From positions 186,001 through 250,000 of the forward strand of contig NZ_CAMFIA010000003.1 in the NCBI RefSeq assembly GCF_945952405.1: a stretch of DNA of 64,000 nucleotides, written 5' to 3'. Both the position numbers and the translations under genes were made by a program. This stretch comes from an uncultured Stenotrophomonas sp. (GTDB taxonomy: Bacteria; Pseudomonadota; Gammaproteobacteria; Xanthomonadales; Xanthomonadaceae). The first letter of the stretch is position 1; each line of letters opens with the position of its first letter. Shown in pieces: positions 27,501 to 38,316 of the stretch. The notes under the pieces are model-generated. The model did not search any database. It was not told the DNA's origin and was given only the letters and a program-made list of their open reading frames with translations.

Positions 27501-28757
27501 GTCATCGCCCTCGGCCAGTGCACCGGCATCGCTGTTGCTGCTGCCGGTGGCCTGGAAGCGCTTGGCGGTGGCATCGGCCACTGCGGCTACCCCCTTCAAC
27601 TGGCCCACGTTGACCGCATCGGTGTCTTCGCTACCGGCAGCCACGCTGGTGATCTGCCGGGTGAGGCCGTATTCGGCGGCACCCACGGACACGGTATCGA
27701 CACGGTCGGCCAGCGAGCCGGCACCGAGTGCCACGCTGCCGGTCGCGACCGCTGCCGCGTTCGATCCCAGTGCGGTGCTGTACTCGCCGACCGCCGTACT
27801 GAATGCACCGACCGCGATCGAGGCTTCATTGGCAGCGGTGGCGCCGCGCCCCAGCGCCGTGCTGCCCGGTCCCGCCGCCACGGCACCACCGCCGACCGCG
27901 GTGGCACCATCAGCGCTGGCTTCGGACAGCGCGCCAAGTGCCGTCGCCGCCCCGTTTTCGCTGGCGGCATAGGCACTGGCACCGACGGCGGTGTCACCGA
28001 GGCCGAAGGCGGCGGCACTCTGCCCGACCACCACGCTGGCGTCGCCGATCGCCAGGGCGCCCTGGCCGAAGGCGCTGGCGCCGATGCCGGCGGCGATGGC
28101 CTGGGTCCCGATGGCCGTGGTGGCGTTGGCCAGCGATTGCGCACCGGCGCCGGCTGCCAATGCGCCCTGTCCGTCGGTCTTCGCTGCGTCGCTGTCGTTG
28201 CCGCTGCCATCGGCCTTGAAGTAGCGCTGGCCATCGGCCGCGACGTCGGCCAGCGCGGCCTGGGTGGCGCGCGCCTGCGCGTCGAGCTGCGCCTTGTTCA
28301 CCGCGTCGGTGGCCTGGGTGCCGGCGGCGACGTGGGTGATCTGCCGTTCCTTGCCGGTATCACCGACCGACACGGTGTTGGCCCGGGTGGCCTTGGAACC
28401 GGCACCGAGTGCCACGCTGTTGGCGGCGCTGGCGCTGCTGTTGCTGCCGATCGCCACCGCGTTGCTGCCCTTGGCCGTGGCCGTGCCTTCGACCAGGCAT
28501 TTCTCGAGCAGCTTGCCGCTGAGCACCAGGCAGTTGGCGCTGCCGCCGATCTGCACCGACTGTGCGGCGGCGGTGCCGCTCATGCCCAATCCCACTACCA
28601 GGCCCAGTGCCACCGCCAGCAGTGCGGGCGTGGCCTGCGTCGCATCGCGGCGCTGGTCGACCACCGCGCCACTGCTGCTGTCGGAGGAGGCCAGTTCCGA
28701 GGCCACCACCAACTGACCCAATGCTTTGTTCCAGACCTTGCGATAAATCCGATTCAT
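21576..28757 (-). CDS. Giant trimeric autotransporter adhesin (YadA/Hia/XadA type)
   Basis: 2393 residues from ATG 28757 with AGGAG 8 nt upstream. The N-terminus MNRIYRKVWNKALGQLVVAS is the extended signal peptide region, with a signal core ending near residue 66 (TAAAQS). The passenger is almost wholly YadA-head repeats (A-x-A-x-G, SVALG-type strands) punctuated by about nine neck modules of the form SVALGAGS...VSVG...RQIT.VAAGT.ATDAVN..QLD. Near the end come a stalk unit (TIDNVGAGS...INGGQLFQS) and the four-strand membrane anchor ending in aromatic Trp (GVGAGFGW). It is exported by its own anchor plus BAM, and would mediate adhesion, autoaggregation or biofilm. Confidence 0.93.
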   Translation of the reverse strand: MNRIYRKVWNKALGQLVVASELASSDSSSGAVVDQRRDATQATPALLAVALGLVVGLGMSGTAAAQSVQIGGSANCLVLSGKLLEKCLVEGTATAKGSNAVAIGSNSSASAANSVALGAGSKATRANTVSVGDTGKERQITHVAAGTQATDAVNKAQLDAQARATQAALADVAADGQRYFKADGSGNDSDAAKTDGQGALAAGAGAQSLANATTAIGTQAIAAGIGASAFGQGALAIGDASVVVGQSAAAFGLGDTAVGASAYAASENGAATALGALSEASADGATAVGGGAVAAGPGSTALGRGATAANEASIAVGAFSTAVGEYSTALGSNAAAVATGSVALGAGSLADRVDTVSVGAAEYGLTRQITSVAAGSEDTDAVNVGQLKGVAAVADATAKRFQATGSSNSDAGALAEGDDALAAGEAANAIGKGATAVGAGATAVAQNATAVGNNALASGQNSAAFGNNAQANGPGSVAVGGAAVDANGNPLITSGGVPVETGATSAGVGGTAVGASADASGFAASSYGVGAYASGAQASAFGAVSNAIGDYSTALGTQSNATGTSSVAIGGPADLIPGLGFFVQTQASGEAATAVGAGAIASGDRSVANGSLSEASGTEASAVGYFAYAPGENASALGAQSWASGAQSTAVGYYATARGANSVALGANSEAVRANSVAVGSAGNERQITSVAAGSEATDAVNKAQLDAVAGTADATARFFQAQPEAGSDAGALAEGEGAIAIGSSSNAIGAGAVAHGAAASAIGDDSVAVGRNSTATGNGGVAIGGLGQAYDEFNQPIIGADGKVQQVGTTATADATAVGSGAQASGAASSAFGTAARASGDNSFAAGGKSRATGSYAVAVGDSAFASSDDSTAVGGYSWATASGASAFGSGAWATATNASAFGNAAWASGSGATSIGYNSWANGASATAVGRGAFGYGDNSVALGFQALGNSLNSIAIGTNTVAGGESAIALGAGSNASASNAVALGAGSVANRARTVSVGSAGNERQITSVAAGTQATDAVNKAQLDAVATTAATTSRFFQASGNGEDVAGALVEGDNALAAGDAANAIGNGATALGSGANALAGNAQALGFNALATAANASAVGANAQALGEYATAHGTESEASGEQSAAFGAASIASGAGSTASGALSEASGEEAVAVGYFSNASGSAATAVGSESVASGTASAAFGIGAEATGGYSTAIGGYAQASAFNATAFGNFAKASGSNSVALGGDSEASGAYSTATGQGSLATGTNSVAIGGSLFGTLATEASGNYSTAVGGGAWSGGINSTALGNAAESRAANSVALGADSIADRDNTVSVGGGGNTRQITNVADGTQGTDAVNRNQLDAVAAVAAKTSRQFQASGNADGETGALVEGDNALAAGDAANAIGNGATALGSGANALAASATAVGIDALATGNNAAALGSTAQATGDDSVALGSGASASELGTSALGARAQASGAYSTATGTEANASGTQALASGFRSAASADGTTAVGGYAEASGRLGTALGYGSAASGANTTAVGFGAAAAGSGAVAVGQSSEASGAESVAIGGSTYFGLIPSRASGTGAAAFGAGAWATEDYATAIGWNAWSAGTNATALGANATANGSNSVALGAGSKADRDNTVAVGKAGGERQVTHVAAGTEATDAVNKGQLDAVASVADKTGRQFQASGNADGEAGALVDGDNALAAGNAANAIGAGATALGSGANAMAANATAVGFDALATGSNAAALGNAAQASGVDSIALGSGASASATSASATGAGAQAKGAYSTASGAQATASGAQSQASGFRASASADGASALGSYTDASGRLGTAAGYGSKATGANATAVGASATASAAGSVALGAGSVADRANTVSVGSSTSDRQITRVAAGTERTDAVNRGQLDAVAATADGTARYLKASGNGTASASGSDAAAFGSAASASGARSNALGANAVAIGNGAVAIGNSAGASGANSVALGAGSRALDANVVSVGGGNGSDGPATRRIVNVADGRIGAGSSDAVTGSQLNVTNQRVGAVETRVGDFDSRIATVETTAASAVGYDDASRDRLTLSGFQGTTIDNVGAGSIAAGSRQAINGGQLFQSLSDAASFLGGGASVGMQGVFVAPNYVIQGATYSNVGDALGALDRKVSEIDRRTASGSRSGTASLRAMSAALDESPLASVAEAPAVADAAPASSARVQGTPTAAAAGAGIPVGTPGSGANSVTVGDGAIASGASSTAIGQGATATASNAIALGQGSVADRANTISVGSEGNERQVANVAAGTNATDAVNKGQLDRGMATANSYTDSRVQAVADSFDVFKGEIDGRLRHMDRRIDRQGAMSAAMLNMATSAAGIRTQNRVGVGIGFQGGESALSLGYQRAISDRATVTFGGAFSSDDSSVGVGAGFGW

Positions 28758-28949
28758 CGGTACGGCTCCTGATTGGACTGGTTTTGGGCAAAGCAACGCC
28801 ACCGCTGGGCTTTCCGGCCCAACGTCCCCTGGGGGCGTTTATTCGCGTGATTTACTGCGGGGTATTGCCGAACGGCGCGCAGCGACAGAAAACCGAGCGC
28901 GTGCGCCAACCGGTTACTGCGAAATGAATGATTCTGAAACGGGGTTCAA

Positions 28950-28978
28950 GTGTTAACGGCAACTTTCCAAATCGTCAA
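28950..28978 (-). promoter_or_regulatory. Candidate promoter of the adhesin gene
   Basis: On the minus strand TTGACG (28978-28973) and TAACAC (28955-28950) are separated by 17 bases in an AT-rich gap that stands out from the GC-rich surroundings. The implied leader RNA is about 185 nt. The -35 is a good match, the -10 poor, and no other regulatory feature is evident in 28758-29126. Confidence 0.4.
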
Positions 28979-29126
28979 GACTTTGACACGACAAATCCTA
29001 TTGCCGTGAAGCAGTTCACTATTTCACCTGTTTATAAAGCGATTTTGTTAGGCACGCGTGACGATCCGTTGTCGCCTGAAAATCCATGTAACTAGCGGGC
29101 AGGACAGGAGTTTCACCCGTGCAAAG

Positions 29127-29156
29127 AAAAAACCCGCCGGTCAACGGCGGGTTTTT
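29127..29156. terminator. Terminator of purL (symmetrical)
   Basis: Stem AAAAACCCGCCG/CGGCGGGTTTTT around GTCAA, with U-tracts on both strands. It lies about 40 nt past the purL stop. Confidence 0.9.
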
Positions 29157-29196
29157 CCATACGCGATGGCATTGAAGCCTGCGCGATCCGATGCGA

Positions 29197-32100
29197 TCAG
29201 CCGCACCATACCCGCGCGTTGCGGAACATGCGCATCCACGGCGAATCACCCTGCCACTCGGCCGGTGCCCAGCTCAGGTTGAGCGCGCGCGGCGTGCGTT
29301 CCGGGTGCGGCATCATGATGGTGACGCGGCCGTCGCTGCTGGTCAGGCCGGTGATGCCGTCCGGCGAACCGTTCGGATTCAGCGGGTACTGGCTGGCAAC
29401 GTTGCCATGGCCATCGATGTAACGCAGCGAGACGCGCGCGGCGGCCTGGTCGACGGCATTGTCGAACACGGCCTGGCCTTCGCCATGTGCCACCGCCACC
29501 TGCAGGCGCGATCCGGCCATGCCACGCAGCAGGATCGACGGCGATTCCACCACTTCCAGCAGCGCGGTGCGGGCTTCGAACTGCTCGCTGGCGTTGCGGC
29601 GGAACTGCGGCCAGTGCTCGGCACCGGGAATGATGCCCTTCAGCTGGCTCATCATCTGGCAGCCGTTGCACACGCCCAGCGCAAAGCTGTCTTCGCGCGC
29701 GAAGAACGCGGCGAAGGCATCGCGCAGCGCGTTGCGCTCCAGGATCGAGGTCGCCCAGCCGCGGCCGGCACCGAGGACGTCGCCGTAGCTGAAGCCGCCG
29801 CAGGCGACCAGGCCGGTGAAGTCCTGCAGGGCCACGCGGCCTTCGATCAGGTCGCTCATGTGCACGTCGAATGCACGGAAGCCGGCGCGCTCGAACGCGT
29901 TGGCCATTTCAATCTGGCCGTTGACGCCCTGCTCGCGCAGCACCGCCACGCGCGGGCGCGCGCCGCTGCTGATGAACGGTGCAGCCACGTCCTCGTTGAG
30001 GTCGAAGCTGAGCTTCGGCTTCAGGCCCGGGGCGTTGAAGGCACGGGCAACCTCGCGCTCGGCATCGGCATTGGCCGGGTTGTCGCGGCGCTTCTGCATT
30101 GCATGGGTAACCGACCACCAGGCGTCGAACAGCGCTTCCCAGCGCCACTCGGCCAGGTTCTCGCCGCCCAGCGACACGCGCACCACCGGGGCGGTGGTCG
30201 GCTTGGCGATGCGCTGCGCGCATTCGGTCAGCGCATGGCGCTCGACCAGGTCGGCGAACGCGGCACGGTCTTCACGTGCGATCTGCACCACGGCACCCAG
30301 TTCTTCGTTGAACAGGCTGCGGAACGGATCATCGCCCCATGCATCGAGGGTGATATCCAGGCCCAGGCGCGAGGTGAAGGCCATTTCGCACAATGCAGCG
30401 AACGCACCACCGTCGCTGCGGTCGTGGTACGCCAGCAGCAGACCGGCCTGGCGCGCGTCGCGGATCAGTTCGAAGAAGCCACGCAGGCGCTGCGGATCAT
30501 CCAGGTCCGGGGCCGCGCCGGCGAAGGCCGGCAGGTCGCCGTGGTCGGCATGCACCTGGGCCAGGATCGAACCGCCCAGGCGCTGCTTGCCGGCGCCCAG
30601 GCCGATCAGCCACAGCTCGCTTTCCACGTCGCGGTCGAGCAGCGGGGTCAGCTGCTGGCGCACGTCGGCAACCGGCGCGAAGGCGGAGATCACCAGCGAT
30701 ACCGGCGACACGCTCTTGTGCGCTTCACCCTGGTCGTGCCATTGCGCCTGCATCGACAGCGAGTCCTTGCCCACCGGGATGCTGATGTCCAGCTGCGGGC
30801 ACAGTTCCATGCCCACCGCCTTCACCGCGTCATACAGCAGGGCGTCTTCGCCGGGGTGGCCGGCAGCGGCCATCCAGTTCGCCGACAGCTTGATCTCATC
30901 CAATGCATCAACCGGCGCCGCACACAGGTTGGTCAATGCCTCGCCGACCGCCATGCGTGCCGAGGCAGCGGCATCGAGCAGCGCCAGCGGGGTGCGCTCG
31001 CCGATCGACATCGCTTCACCGGCAACGCCATCGAAGTCGGCCAGGGTGATCGCCACATCGGCCACCGGCAGCTGCCACGGGCCGACCATCTGTTCGCGGG
31101 CGGTCAGGCCACCCACGCTGCGGTCACCGATGGTGACCAGGAAGTTCTTCGAGGCCACGGTCGGATGCGCAAGCACGCGCAGGCCGGCGTCCTGCAGGTC
31201 CAGGCCGCCGGTCTTCAGCGCCGGCCAGCGCGGTGCCGGCGGATGCGCGGTGTCGCGGTGCATCTTCGGCGGCTTGCCGAACAGCACGTCCATCGGCAGG
31301 TCGATCGGTGCCTCGGCCGGGGTGTGGCCCGGCACCGCACCGTAGGCCACCACCAGGTGCTCCTCGGCCGTGGCCACGCCGACCGCGGCGAACGGGCAGC
31401 GCTCGCGGGCGCACAGCGCAGCGAACTCGGCCAGGCGCTCCTGGGCCACGCCGAGCACATAGCGCTCCTGCGACTCGTTGCACCACAGCTGCATCGGCGA
31501 CAGCGACGGATCATCGGTGGGCACCTTGCCCAGGTCGATGACGCCGCCGACCTTGGAGTCGTGCAGCAGCTCGGGGATGGCGTTGGACAGGCCACCGGCG
31601 CCGACGTCGTGGAAGAACTTGATCGGGTTGCCGGCGCCCATCGCCACGCAGCGGTCGATGACCTCCTGGCAGCGACGTTCCATTTCCGGGTTGTCGCGCT
31701 GCACGCTGGCGAAGTCCAGGTCCTCGGCACTCTCACCGGAGGCCACCGAACTGGCGGCACCACCGCCGAGCCCGATCAGCATCGCCGGACCACCGAGCAC
31801 GATGACCGCATCGCCGGCCTGCAGCGGAATCTTGTCGACCTGCACGCGGTCGATGGCACCGAGGCCACCGGCCAGCATGATCGGCTTGTCGTACGCGCGC
31901 ACCAGATCGGCACCTTCCGGCAGCTCGAAGCTGCGGAAATAACCCAGCAGGTTCGGGCGGCCGAACTCGTTGTTGAACGCGGCGCCGCCGAGCGGGCCGT
32001 CGGTCATGATTTCCAGCGCCGGTGCCATGCGCGGGTTCAGCGCGCGCGGCGCCTCCCACGGCTGCGGCAGCTCGGGGATGCGCAGGTGCGAGACCGAGAA

Positions 32101-33081
32101 GCCGGTCAGGCCGGCCTTGGGCTTGCCACCGCGGCCGGTCGCGCCTTCATCGCGGATTTCGCCGCCGGCGCCGGTCGAAGCGCCCGGGAACGGCGCGATC
32201 GCGGTCGGATGATTGTGCGTTTCAACCTTGATCTGGAACGCGCTGGGCACCTGCGGTTCGCGGCGGTATTCGCCGCTGGCCGGGTCCGGGCGGTAGCGCG
32301 AGGCCGGATGGCCTTCGATCACCGCTGCGTTGTCGCTGTACGCGCTGAGCGTGTGCTGCGGCGTCTGCTGGTGGGTGTTCTTGATCATCCGGAACAGCGA
32401 GCGGTCCTGCTCCTGCCCGTCGATGGTCCAGCTGGCGTTGAAGATCTTGTGCCGGCAGTGCTCGGAATTGGCCTGCGCGAACATCATCAGTTCAACATCG
32501 GAGGGCGAGCGGCCCAGCGCGGTGAAGCGTTCGCGCAGGTAGTCGATCTCGTCCTGGGCCATGGCCAGGCCGAGGCGCTGGTTGGCGGCCTCCAGCTGGT
32601 CCACCGGCACGCGTTCCAGTTCGCCACGGGCCGGCGCCGAGAACAACGCCTGGCCCTGTTCCACGGTCTCCAGCACCGATTGCGTCATCGGGTCATGCAG
32701 TGCCTTGACCAGCGCCTGCTGGGCCTCGGCGTCGGCCGGCCAGCCCTGCACATCGATGCGCAGGCCACGCTCGACCCGGCTCACCGGCTGGCCGGCACCG
32801 CGGACCAGTTCGGTGGCCTTGCTCGACCACGGCGACAGCGTGCCCAGGCGCGGCACCACGATGCGGCTGACCGCGCCTTCGGCAACGGCCTCGGCCTGCG
32901 GCGCGGCTTCGAGGATCCGGCACAGGGTGGTGAGGTCGGGAGCGGCGGCACCTTCGGGCTGCACGAAGTAGACGTGCCAGGCACCACTGATGCGCAGGGA
33001 GGGAGCGATGGACTGCAGGCGGGATTCAAGACGTTCGCGGCGGAACGGCGACAGGGCGGGCGCGCCCTCGAGGACCATCAT
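29197..33081 (-). CDS. purL: Phosphoribosylformylglycinamidine synthase (large, single-chain)
   Basis: A 1294-residue cytoplasmic enzyme of purine synthesis that converts FGAR, glutamine and ATP to FGAM. I start it at ATG 33081 because [14 protein letters not shown] matches the known N-terminus of the enterobacterial and Xanthomonas proteins; another in-frame ATG lies 36 nt upstream. Length equals the E. coli enzyme. Order: N-terminal PurS-like part, two AIR-synthase-like halves (with [14 protein letters not shown] missing nothing obvious; GGAASSV and [14 protein letters not shown] present), and a C-terminal class I glutamine amidotransferase with [10 protein letters not shown] and the PHPERTPR His/Glu pair. 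Monocistronic. Confidence 0.97.
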   Translation of the reverse strand: MMVLEGAPALSPFRRERLESRLQSIAPSLRISGAWHVYFVQPEGAAAPDLTTLCRILEAAPQAEAVAEGAVSRIVVPRLGTLSPWSSKATELVRGAGQPVSRVERGLRIDVQGWPADAEAQQALVKALHDPMTQSVLETVEQGQALFSAPARGELERVPVDQLEAANQRLGLAMAQDEIDYLRERFTALGRSPSDVELMMFAQANSEHCRHKIFNASWTIDGQEQDRSLFRMIKNTHQQTPQHTLSAYSDNAAVIEGHPASRYRPDPASGEYRREPQVPSAFQIKVETHNHPTAIAPFPGASTGAGGEIRDEGATGRGGKPKAGLTGFSVSHLRIPELPQPWEAPRALNPRMAPALEIMTDGPLGGAAFNNEFGRPNLLGYFRSFELPEGADLVRAYDKPIMLAGGLGAIDRVQVDKIPLQAGDAVIVLGGPAMLIGLGGGAASSVASGESAEDLDFASVQRDNPEMERRCQEVIDRCVAMGAGNPIKFFHDVGAGGLSNAIPELLHDSKVGGVIDLGKVPTDDPSLSPMQLWCNESQERYVLGVAQERLAEFAALCARERCPFAAVGVATAEEHLVVAYGAVPGHTPAEAPIDLPMDVLFGKPPKMHRDTAHPPAPRWPALKTGGLDLQDAGLRVLAHPTVASKNFLVTIGDRSVGGLTAREQMVGPWQLPVADVAITLADFDGVAGEAMSIGERTPLALLDAAASARMAVGEALTNLCAAPVDALDEIKLSANWMAAAGHPGEDALLYDAVKAVGMELCPQLDISIPVGKDSLSMQAQWHDQGEAHKSVSPVSLVISAFAPVADVRQQLTPLLDRDVESELWLIGLGAGKQRLGGSILAQVHADHGDLPAFAGAAPDLDDPQRLRGFFELIRDARQAGLLLAYHDRSDGGAFAALCEMAFTSRLGLDITLDAWGDDPFRSLFNEELGAVVQIAREDRAAFADLVERHALTECAQRIAKPTTAPVVRVSLGGENLAEWRWEALFDAWWSVTHAMQKRRDNPANADAEREVARAFNAPGLKPKLSFDLNEDVAAPFISSGARPRVAVLREQGVNGQIEMANAFERAGFRAFDVHMSDLIEGRVALQDFTGLVACGGFSYGDVLGAGRGWATSILERNALRDAFAAFFAREDSFALGVCNGCQMMSQLKGIIPGAEHWPQFRRNASEQFEARTALLEVVESPSILLRGMAGSRLQVAVAHGEGQAVFDNAVDQAAARVSLRYIDGHGNVASQYPLNPNGSPDGITGLTSSDGRVTIMMPHPERTPRALNLSWAPAEWQGDSPWMRMFRNARVWCG

Positions 33082-33179
33082 GTCCGGGGAACCGTAGTTG
33101 GGAAACGGGCCCGACATTGTACCGGAAGCGGGGGATGGGCTTTGGCCGGGCGGCGCCCGGCACCCGCCGAAGCCAGGGC

Positions 33180-33299
33180 AACAGCAACAGCAACTGCCAA
33201 AGCAAGCGGGGTTCCCGTGGGATGGCGGGGGTGTCCGCGGCATGGATGCCGCGGCCAAGCCCCCAAGGACGGGTTTACGGCGTCCCCCGCGATGCCCAC
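33180..33299. repeat. Composite hairpin element, copy 3
   Basis: It begins with two and a half AACAGC units (33180-33194), then AAGCGGGGTTCCCGTGGGAT, then an imperfect outer stem (33217-33235 with 33281-33299). Inside are the 9-bp perfect apical hairpin CCGCGGCAT-GG-ATGCCGCGG (33235-33254) and the core GGACGGGTTTACGGCGT. It sits immediately upstream of purL. The remaining intergenic DNA to 33588 holds the chitinase control region. Confidence 0.8.
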
Positions 33300-33435
33300 C
33301 CGCCCGGCCAACCCCATGAAATCGCACTGCGACCCGCCATGAGGGGGCTCCGCCGATGGCCGCCGGCCGCGCGCAGCGCCGCTCTCCCCCCGGATCCCCG
33401 AACCATGCGCTTGCTCACGGATTGACCACGCGTTT

Positions 33436-33453
33436 GATGACAACGTTGTCCCC
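33436..33453. promoter_or_regulatory. Candidate NagR-type (LacI family) operator upstream of the chitinase
   Basis: A perfect 12-bp palindrome GACAACGTTGTC (33439-33450) inside ATGACAACGTTGTC. As I recall it, the N-acetylglucosamine repressor NagR of Shewanella and xanthomonads binds AATGACARCGYTGTCATT; 14 consecutive central positions match. It lies about 140 nt before the chitinase start codon, near a TTGACC (33422-33427) that could be a -35. Binding by NagR is inference. Confidence 0.55.
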
Positions 33454-33588
33454 ACCTGGTGCCGGACTCTCTCCCCGGCCTCCCAGGTACCCCGTCCGCC
33501 CCCTCCGTCGTCTTCCCGGGCGACGCCCGGACCTGCGTCACGCGCGGCGCCATCGGGGCCCGCGCGCCCTTTGATCGGAGACTTACCC

Positions 33589-35688
<2,100 letters not shown>

Positions 35689-35695
35689 AACAAAA

Positions 35696-35722
35696 GCCGG
35701 GGGCGCGATACGCGCCCCCGGC
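35696..35722. terminator. Hairpin terminator between chiA and dsbC
   Basis: A perfect 12-bp stem GCCGGGGGCGCG/CGCGCCCCCGGC with loop ATA. On the minus strand it is followed by TTTTGTTTT, so it is a classical terminator for dsbC; on the plus strand the U-tract is missing. Confidence 0.8.
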
Positions 35723-35731
35723 CTCAAACCT

Positions 35732-35755
35732 GTAGAGCCGAGCCCATGCTCGGCT
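35732..35755. repeat. Single GTAG REP palindrome
   Basis: GTAG header followed by AGCCGAGC-CCAT-GCTCGGCT, unpaired, between the chiA/dsbC terminator and dsbC. Confidence 0.85.
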
Positions 35756-35783
35756 GTTGTTTCCCGGGGCCGGCCAGCAGCCG

Positions 35784-36569
35784 TCAGCGCTTGGCCGACA
35801 GCTTCTCCAGCGCCGCGCGCAGCTGCGCCGGCGGCAGGTAGCCGCCCAGCTGGGTGCCGTCCGGAGCAAAGATTGCCGGCGTACCGTTCACGCCCAGCTG
35901 CTGGCCCAGCGCGTACTGCATCGCCACCGGATTGGTGCAGTTCTTGGCCGGCACGTTGCCACCGCGCTTGGCGTTGGTCAGCGCCTGGCGGCGATCGGCC
36001 GCACACCAGACCGAGATCATGTCGATGTAGTCCTTGCTGCCCAGGCCCATGCGCGGGAATGCGAGGTACTCGACGGTGATGCCGTTGCGATTGAGCTCGG
36101 CGATGTCCTGGTGCAGCTTGCGGCAGTAGCCGCATTCGATGTCGGTGAACACGCTGATCGTGTACTTCGCGTTCGGCGCGGCGAACACGATGCGGTCACC
36201 GTGGTTGGCGGTGGCCAGCAGGCCACGACGGTAGCCGAGCAGGCCCTCGCTGTTGGCCGGGCCCTTGGCGCGGGTGTCGTACGGCTGCGACTGGAACAGG
36301 TAGCGACCGTCGTCGGAGACGTACAGCAGCTGGCCGGACACCACGACCTCGCGGAACCCCGGGAACGGCGCGGCACCGATGTAGTCCACCTGGAAGCCGG
36401 GGTTCAGCGCGGTCAGCGCGGCACGCACGGCCTGGTCGGCCGGAGTGTTGGCGGCCGGGCTGGCCTTGGCAGCAGGTGCCGCGGGCGCAGTGGCGGCCGG
36501 CGGGGCCGGCTGGGCGCAGGCGGTCAGGCTGAGCGCACCGAACACGGCGGCGATGGCGAATCGGAGCAT
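35784..36569 (-). CDS. dsbC: DsbC-type thiol:disulfide interchange protein, probable lipoprotein
   Basis: 261 residues from ATG 36569. DsbC/G dimerisation domain (about 50-120: LTALNPGFQVDYIGAAPFPGFREVVV) then a thioredoxin-like domain with the CGYC active site and the cis-Pro loop NGTPAIF. It isomerises wrong disulfides in the periplasm and would serve secreted Cys-containing proteins such as the neighbouring protease. Unusual: the signal peptide ends in a lipobox (LSLTAC-A), followed by a 30-residue Ala/Pro linker, implying membrane tethering. The gene order xerD-dsbC is conserved with E. coli (xerD-dsbC-recJ), here 100 nt apart. Confidence 0.9.
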   Translation of the reverse strand: MLRFAIAAVFGALSLTACAQPAPPAATAPAAPAAKASPAANTPADQAVRAALTALNPGFQVDYIGAAPFPGFREVVVSGQLLYVSDDGRYLFQSQPYDTRAKGPANSEGLLGYRRGLLATANHGDRIVFAAPNAKYTISVFTDIECGYCRKLHQDIAELNRNGITVEYLAFPRMGLGSKDYIDMISVWCAADRRQALTNAKRGGNVPAKNCTNPVAMQYALGQQLGVNGTPAIFAPDGTQLGGYLPPAQLRAALEKLSAKR

Positions 36570-36669
36570 GGAGCAGTCCGCAGCAGAGGAAGACCCCGGA
36601 TTCTGACACAGCCTCCGGTAGCGGGCCGCGACACCGTGCACGGCCCGGAGCCGGGGTTCAGGCCCCTGC

Positions 36670-37647
36670 TCAGCCGCGCGGGTGGTGGCGGGCGTGCAGC
36701 TTCTGCAGGTGCTCGCGGGCCACCAGGGTATAGATCTGGGTGGTGGACAGCGAACTGTGGCCGAGCAGCATCTGCAGCGCGCGCAGATCGGCGCCTCGGT
36801 TGAGCAGGTGGGTGGCGAAGCTGTGGCGCAGCCCATGCGGACTGATCCGCGCCGGATCAATGCCCGCCACCTGCGCGTAGCGCTTGACCAGGTGCCAGAA
36901 CGCCTGCCGGGTCAGCGCATGCAGTGCCGGCTCGACGAACAGCGGGGTCTGCCCATCCGCCAGTGCCTGCACCCTGCCCTTGCCGACCAGCTGCGGGCGT
37001 GACTGCTGCAGGTAACGCTCGAGCCAGTGCTGGGATTCTTCGCCCAGCGGCACCAGCCGCTCCTTGCTGCCCTTGCCGGTGACGCGCAGCACGCCCTGGC
37101 GCAGGTTCACCGCGGTGGCCGGCAACAGCACCAGCTCGCTCACGCGCAGCCCGGCGGCATACATCAGTTCCAGCATGGCGCGGTCACGCAGGCCAAGCGC
37201 GCTGTCGATATCCGGTGCGGCCAGCAGCGCATCGATCTGGCTTTCGGCCAGCGCCTTGGGCAGCAACCGTGGCAGCTTCGGTGGGTCCAGCAACGCACTG
37301 GGATCCTCACTGCGCTCGCCACGACGCACGCCATCGGCGAAGAACGCGCGCAGTGCCGACAGCAGGCGTGCATTGCTGCGCGGCGACCAGCCATGACGGG
37401 TACGCCAGGCCAGGTAGTCGAACAACCCCGGACGCCCGATGCCGGCCAGGCCCCCCTCGCGCCCGTCGGTCCAGCGGGCCAGTCCTTCCAGGTCGCGGCG
37501 GTAGCTGTCGAGGGTGGCGCGGGCCAGGCCGTTCTCGGCCCAGATCGCATCGAGGAAGCGCTGGATGCGCACGCTGTCGTCGCTGCGCAGCTCGGGCAGC
37601 TGCTGGACCAGCTGGCGGCGTTCGGCGGGAGTGGAAACAAGGGCCAT
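36670..37647 (-). CDS. xerD: Site-specific tyrosine recombinase XerD
   Basis: 325 residues: SAM-like N-terminal core-binding domain (about 25-115) and catalytic domain with Arg in [42 protein letters not shown] (nucleophile Tyr in TQIYT). It acts with XerC at dif to resolve chromosome dimers. ATG 37647. The N-terminus is about 20 residues longer than E. coli XerD. Confidence 0.95.
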   Translation of the reverse strand: MALVSTPAERRQLVQQLPELRSDDSVRIQRFLDAIWAENGLARATLDSYRRDLEGLARWTDGREGGLAGIGRPGLFDYLAWRTRHGWSPRSNARLLSALRAFFADGVRRGERSEDPSALLDPPKLPRLLPKALAESQIDALLAAPDIDSALGLRDRAMLELMYAAGLRVSELVLLPATAVNLRQGVLRVTGKGSKERLVPLGEESQHWLERYLQQSRPQLVGKGRVQALADGQTPLFVEPALHALTRQAFWHLVKRYAQVAGIDPARISPHGLRHSFATHLLNRGADLRALQMLLGHSSLSTTQIYTLVAREHLQKLHARHHPRG

Positions 37648-37703
37648 GCGTGCAGGATACGAGGGCGACTGCGCAGGCGGCCAGCATTGCGTATGCTCGG
37701 CGC

Positions 37704-38195
37704 ATGTCCCGCCCCGCCACCGACACGGCCACTGCGGCCGTTACCGAAATGCCCCGCCCGCGTGCCCTGTTGCCCTGGCGCCTGCTGGCGATGGTCTACG
37801 ACGCCCTGCCGGTACTGGCGTTGTGGATGCTGGCCAGCACCCTGTTCACCCTGGCCTACACCTTCAGCGGCCACGCCCAGCGCGAGAACATCGCACCGTT
37901 CAGTGCCTGGCAGTGGCTGCTCTGGGCGGTGTGCTGGGTGATCACCGGCGCGTATGCGACGGCCAGCTGGCAGCGTGGCGGGCAGACGCTGGGCATGCGG
38001 CCGTGGCGGCTGCAGCTGCAATCGCTCGATGGCGCGCCGCTGCGGCGTGCGCAGCTGTGGCTGCGGTTCGCGGTAGGCACGCTGTCGCTGCTGCTCGGCG
38101 GCCTGGGGTTCTGGTGGGCCTGGGTCGACCGCCAGCGCCTGACCTGGCACGACCGCGCCAGCGGCACCCGCCTGCTACGCATCCCGAAGCGGTGA
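37704..38195 (+). CDS. RDD-family membrane protein
   Basis: 163 residues from ATG 37704. R in [18 protein letters not shown] and D pairs match the RDD family pattern, with about three membrane helices ([48 protein letters not shown]) and the conserved [10 protein letters not shown] and [10 protein letters not shown]. Transport function is unproven in this family. It is divergent from xerD with 56 nt between starts. Confidence 0.85.
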   Translation: MSRPATDTATAAVTEMPRPRALLPWRLLAMVYDALPVLALWMLASTLFTLAYTFSGHAQRENIAPFSAWQWLLWAVCWVITGAYATASWQRGGQTLGMRPWRLQLQSLDGAPLRRAQLWLRFAVGTLSLLLGGLGFWWAWVDRQRLTWHDRASGTRLLRIPKR

Positions 38196-38243
38196 TGGGC
38201 TCACCGCGACGCCTGGCATGACCCGCCGCTACGATTCCGCGGC

Positions 38244-38311
38244 GTAGAGCCGGGCCGGTGTCCGGCTGGCATGTGATGCGCCCAAAGCAGCCGAGCATGG
38301 CTCGGCGCTAC
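38244..38311. repeat. Facing pair of GTAG REP palindromes
   Basis: GTAGAGCCGGGCCGGTGTCCGGCT (38244-38267, degenerate stem) faces a CTAC-tailed GCCGAGC-ATG-GCTCGGC unit (38290-38311) between the RDD gene and the 3' end of lptG. Confidence 0.8.
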
Positions 38312-38316
38312 AGTGA

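Noticed and set aside
21576..28757. Regular short repeats that could suggest a CRISPR array
   Set aside because: The periodicity is protein-coding (head and neck modules), without constant repeats and unique spacers of fixed length; no cas genes are present.
21528..28772. A 2414-codon open frame on the plus strand opposite the adhesin
   Set aside because: It mirrors the adhesin over its whole length. The adhesin has the extended signal peptide, neck repeats, anchor and ribosome site; the plus frame is low-complexity Ala/Gly/Arg and open only because of GC-rich codon use.
29191..33342. A 1383-codon open frame on the plus strand opposite purL
   Set aside because: Complementary to a clear full-length purL; no motif of its own.
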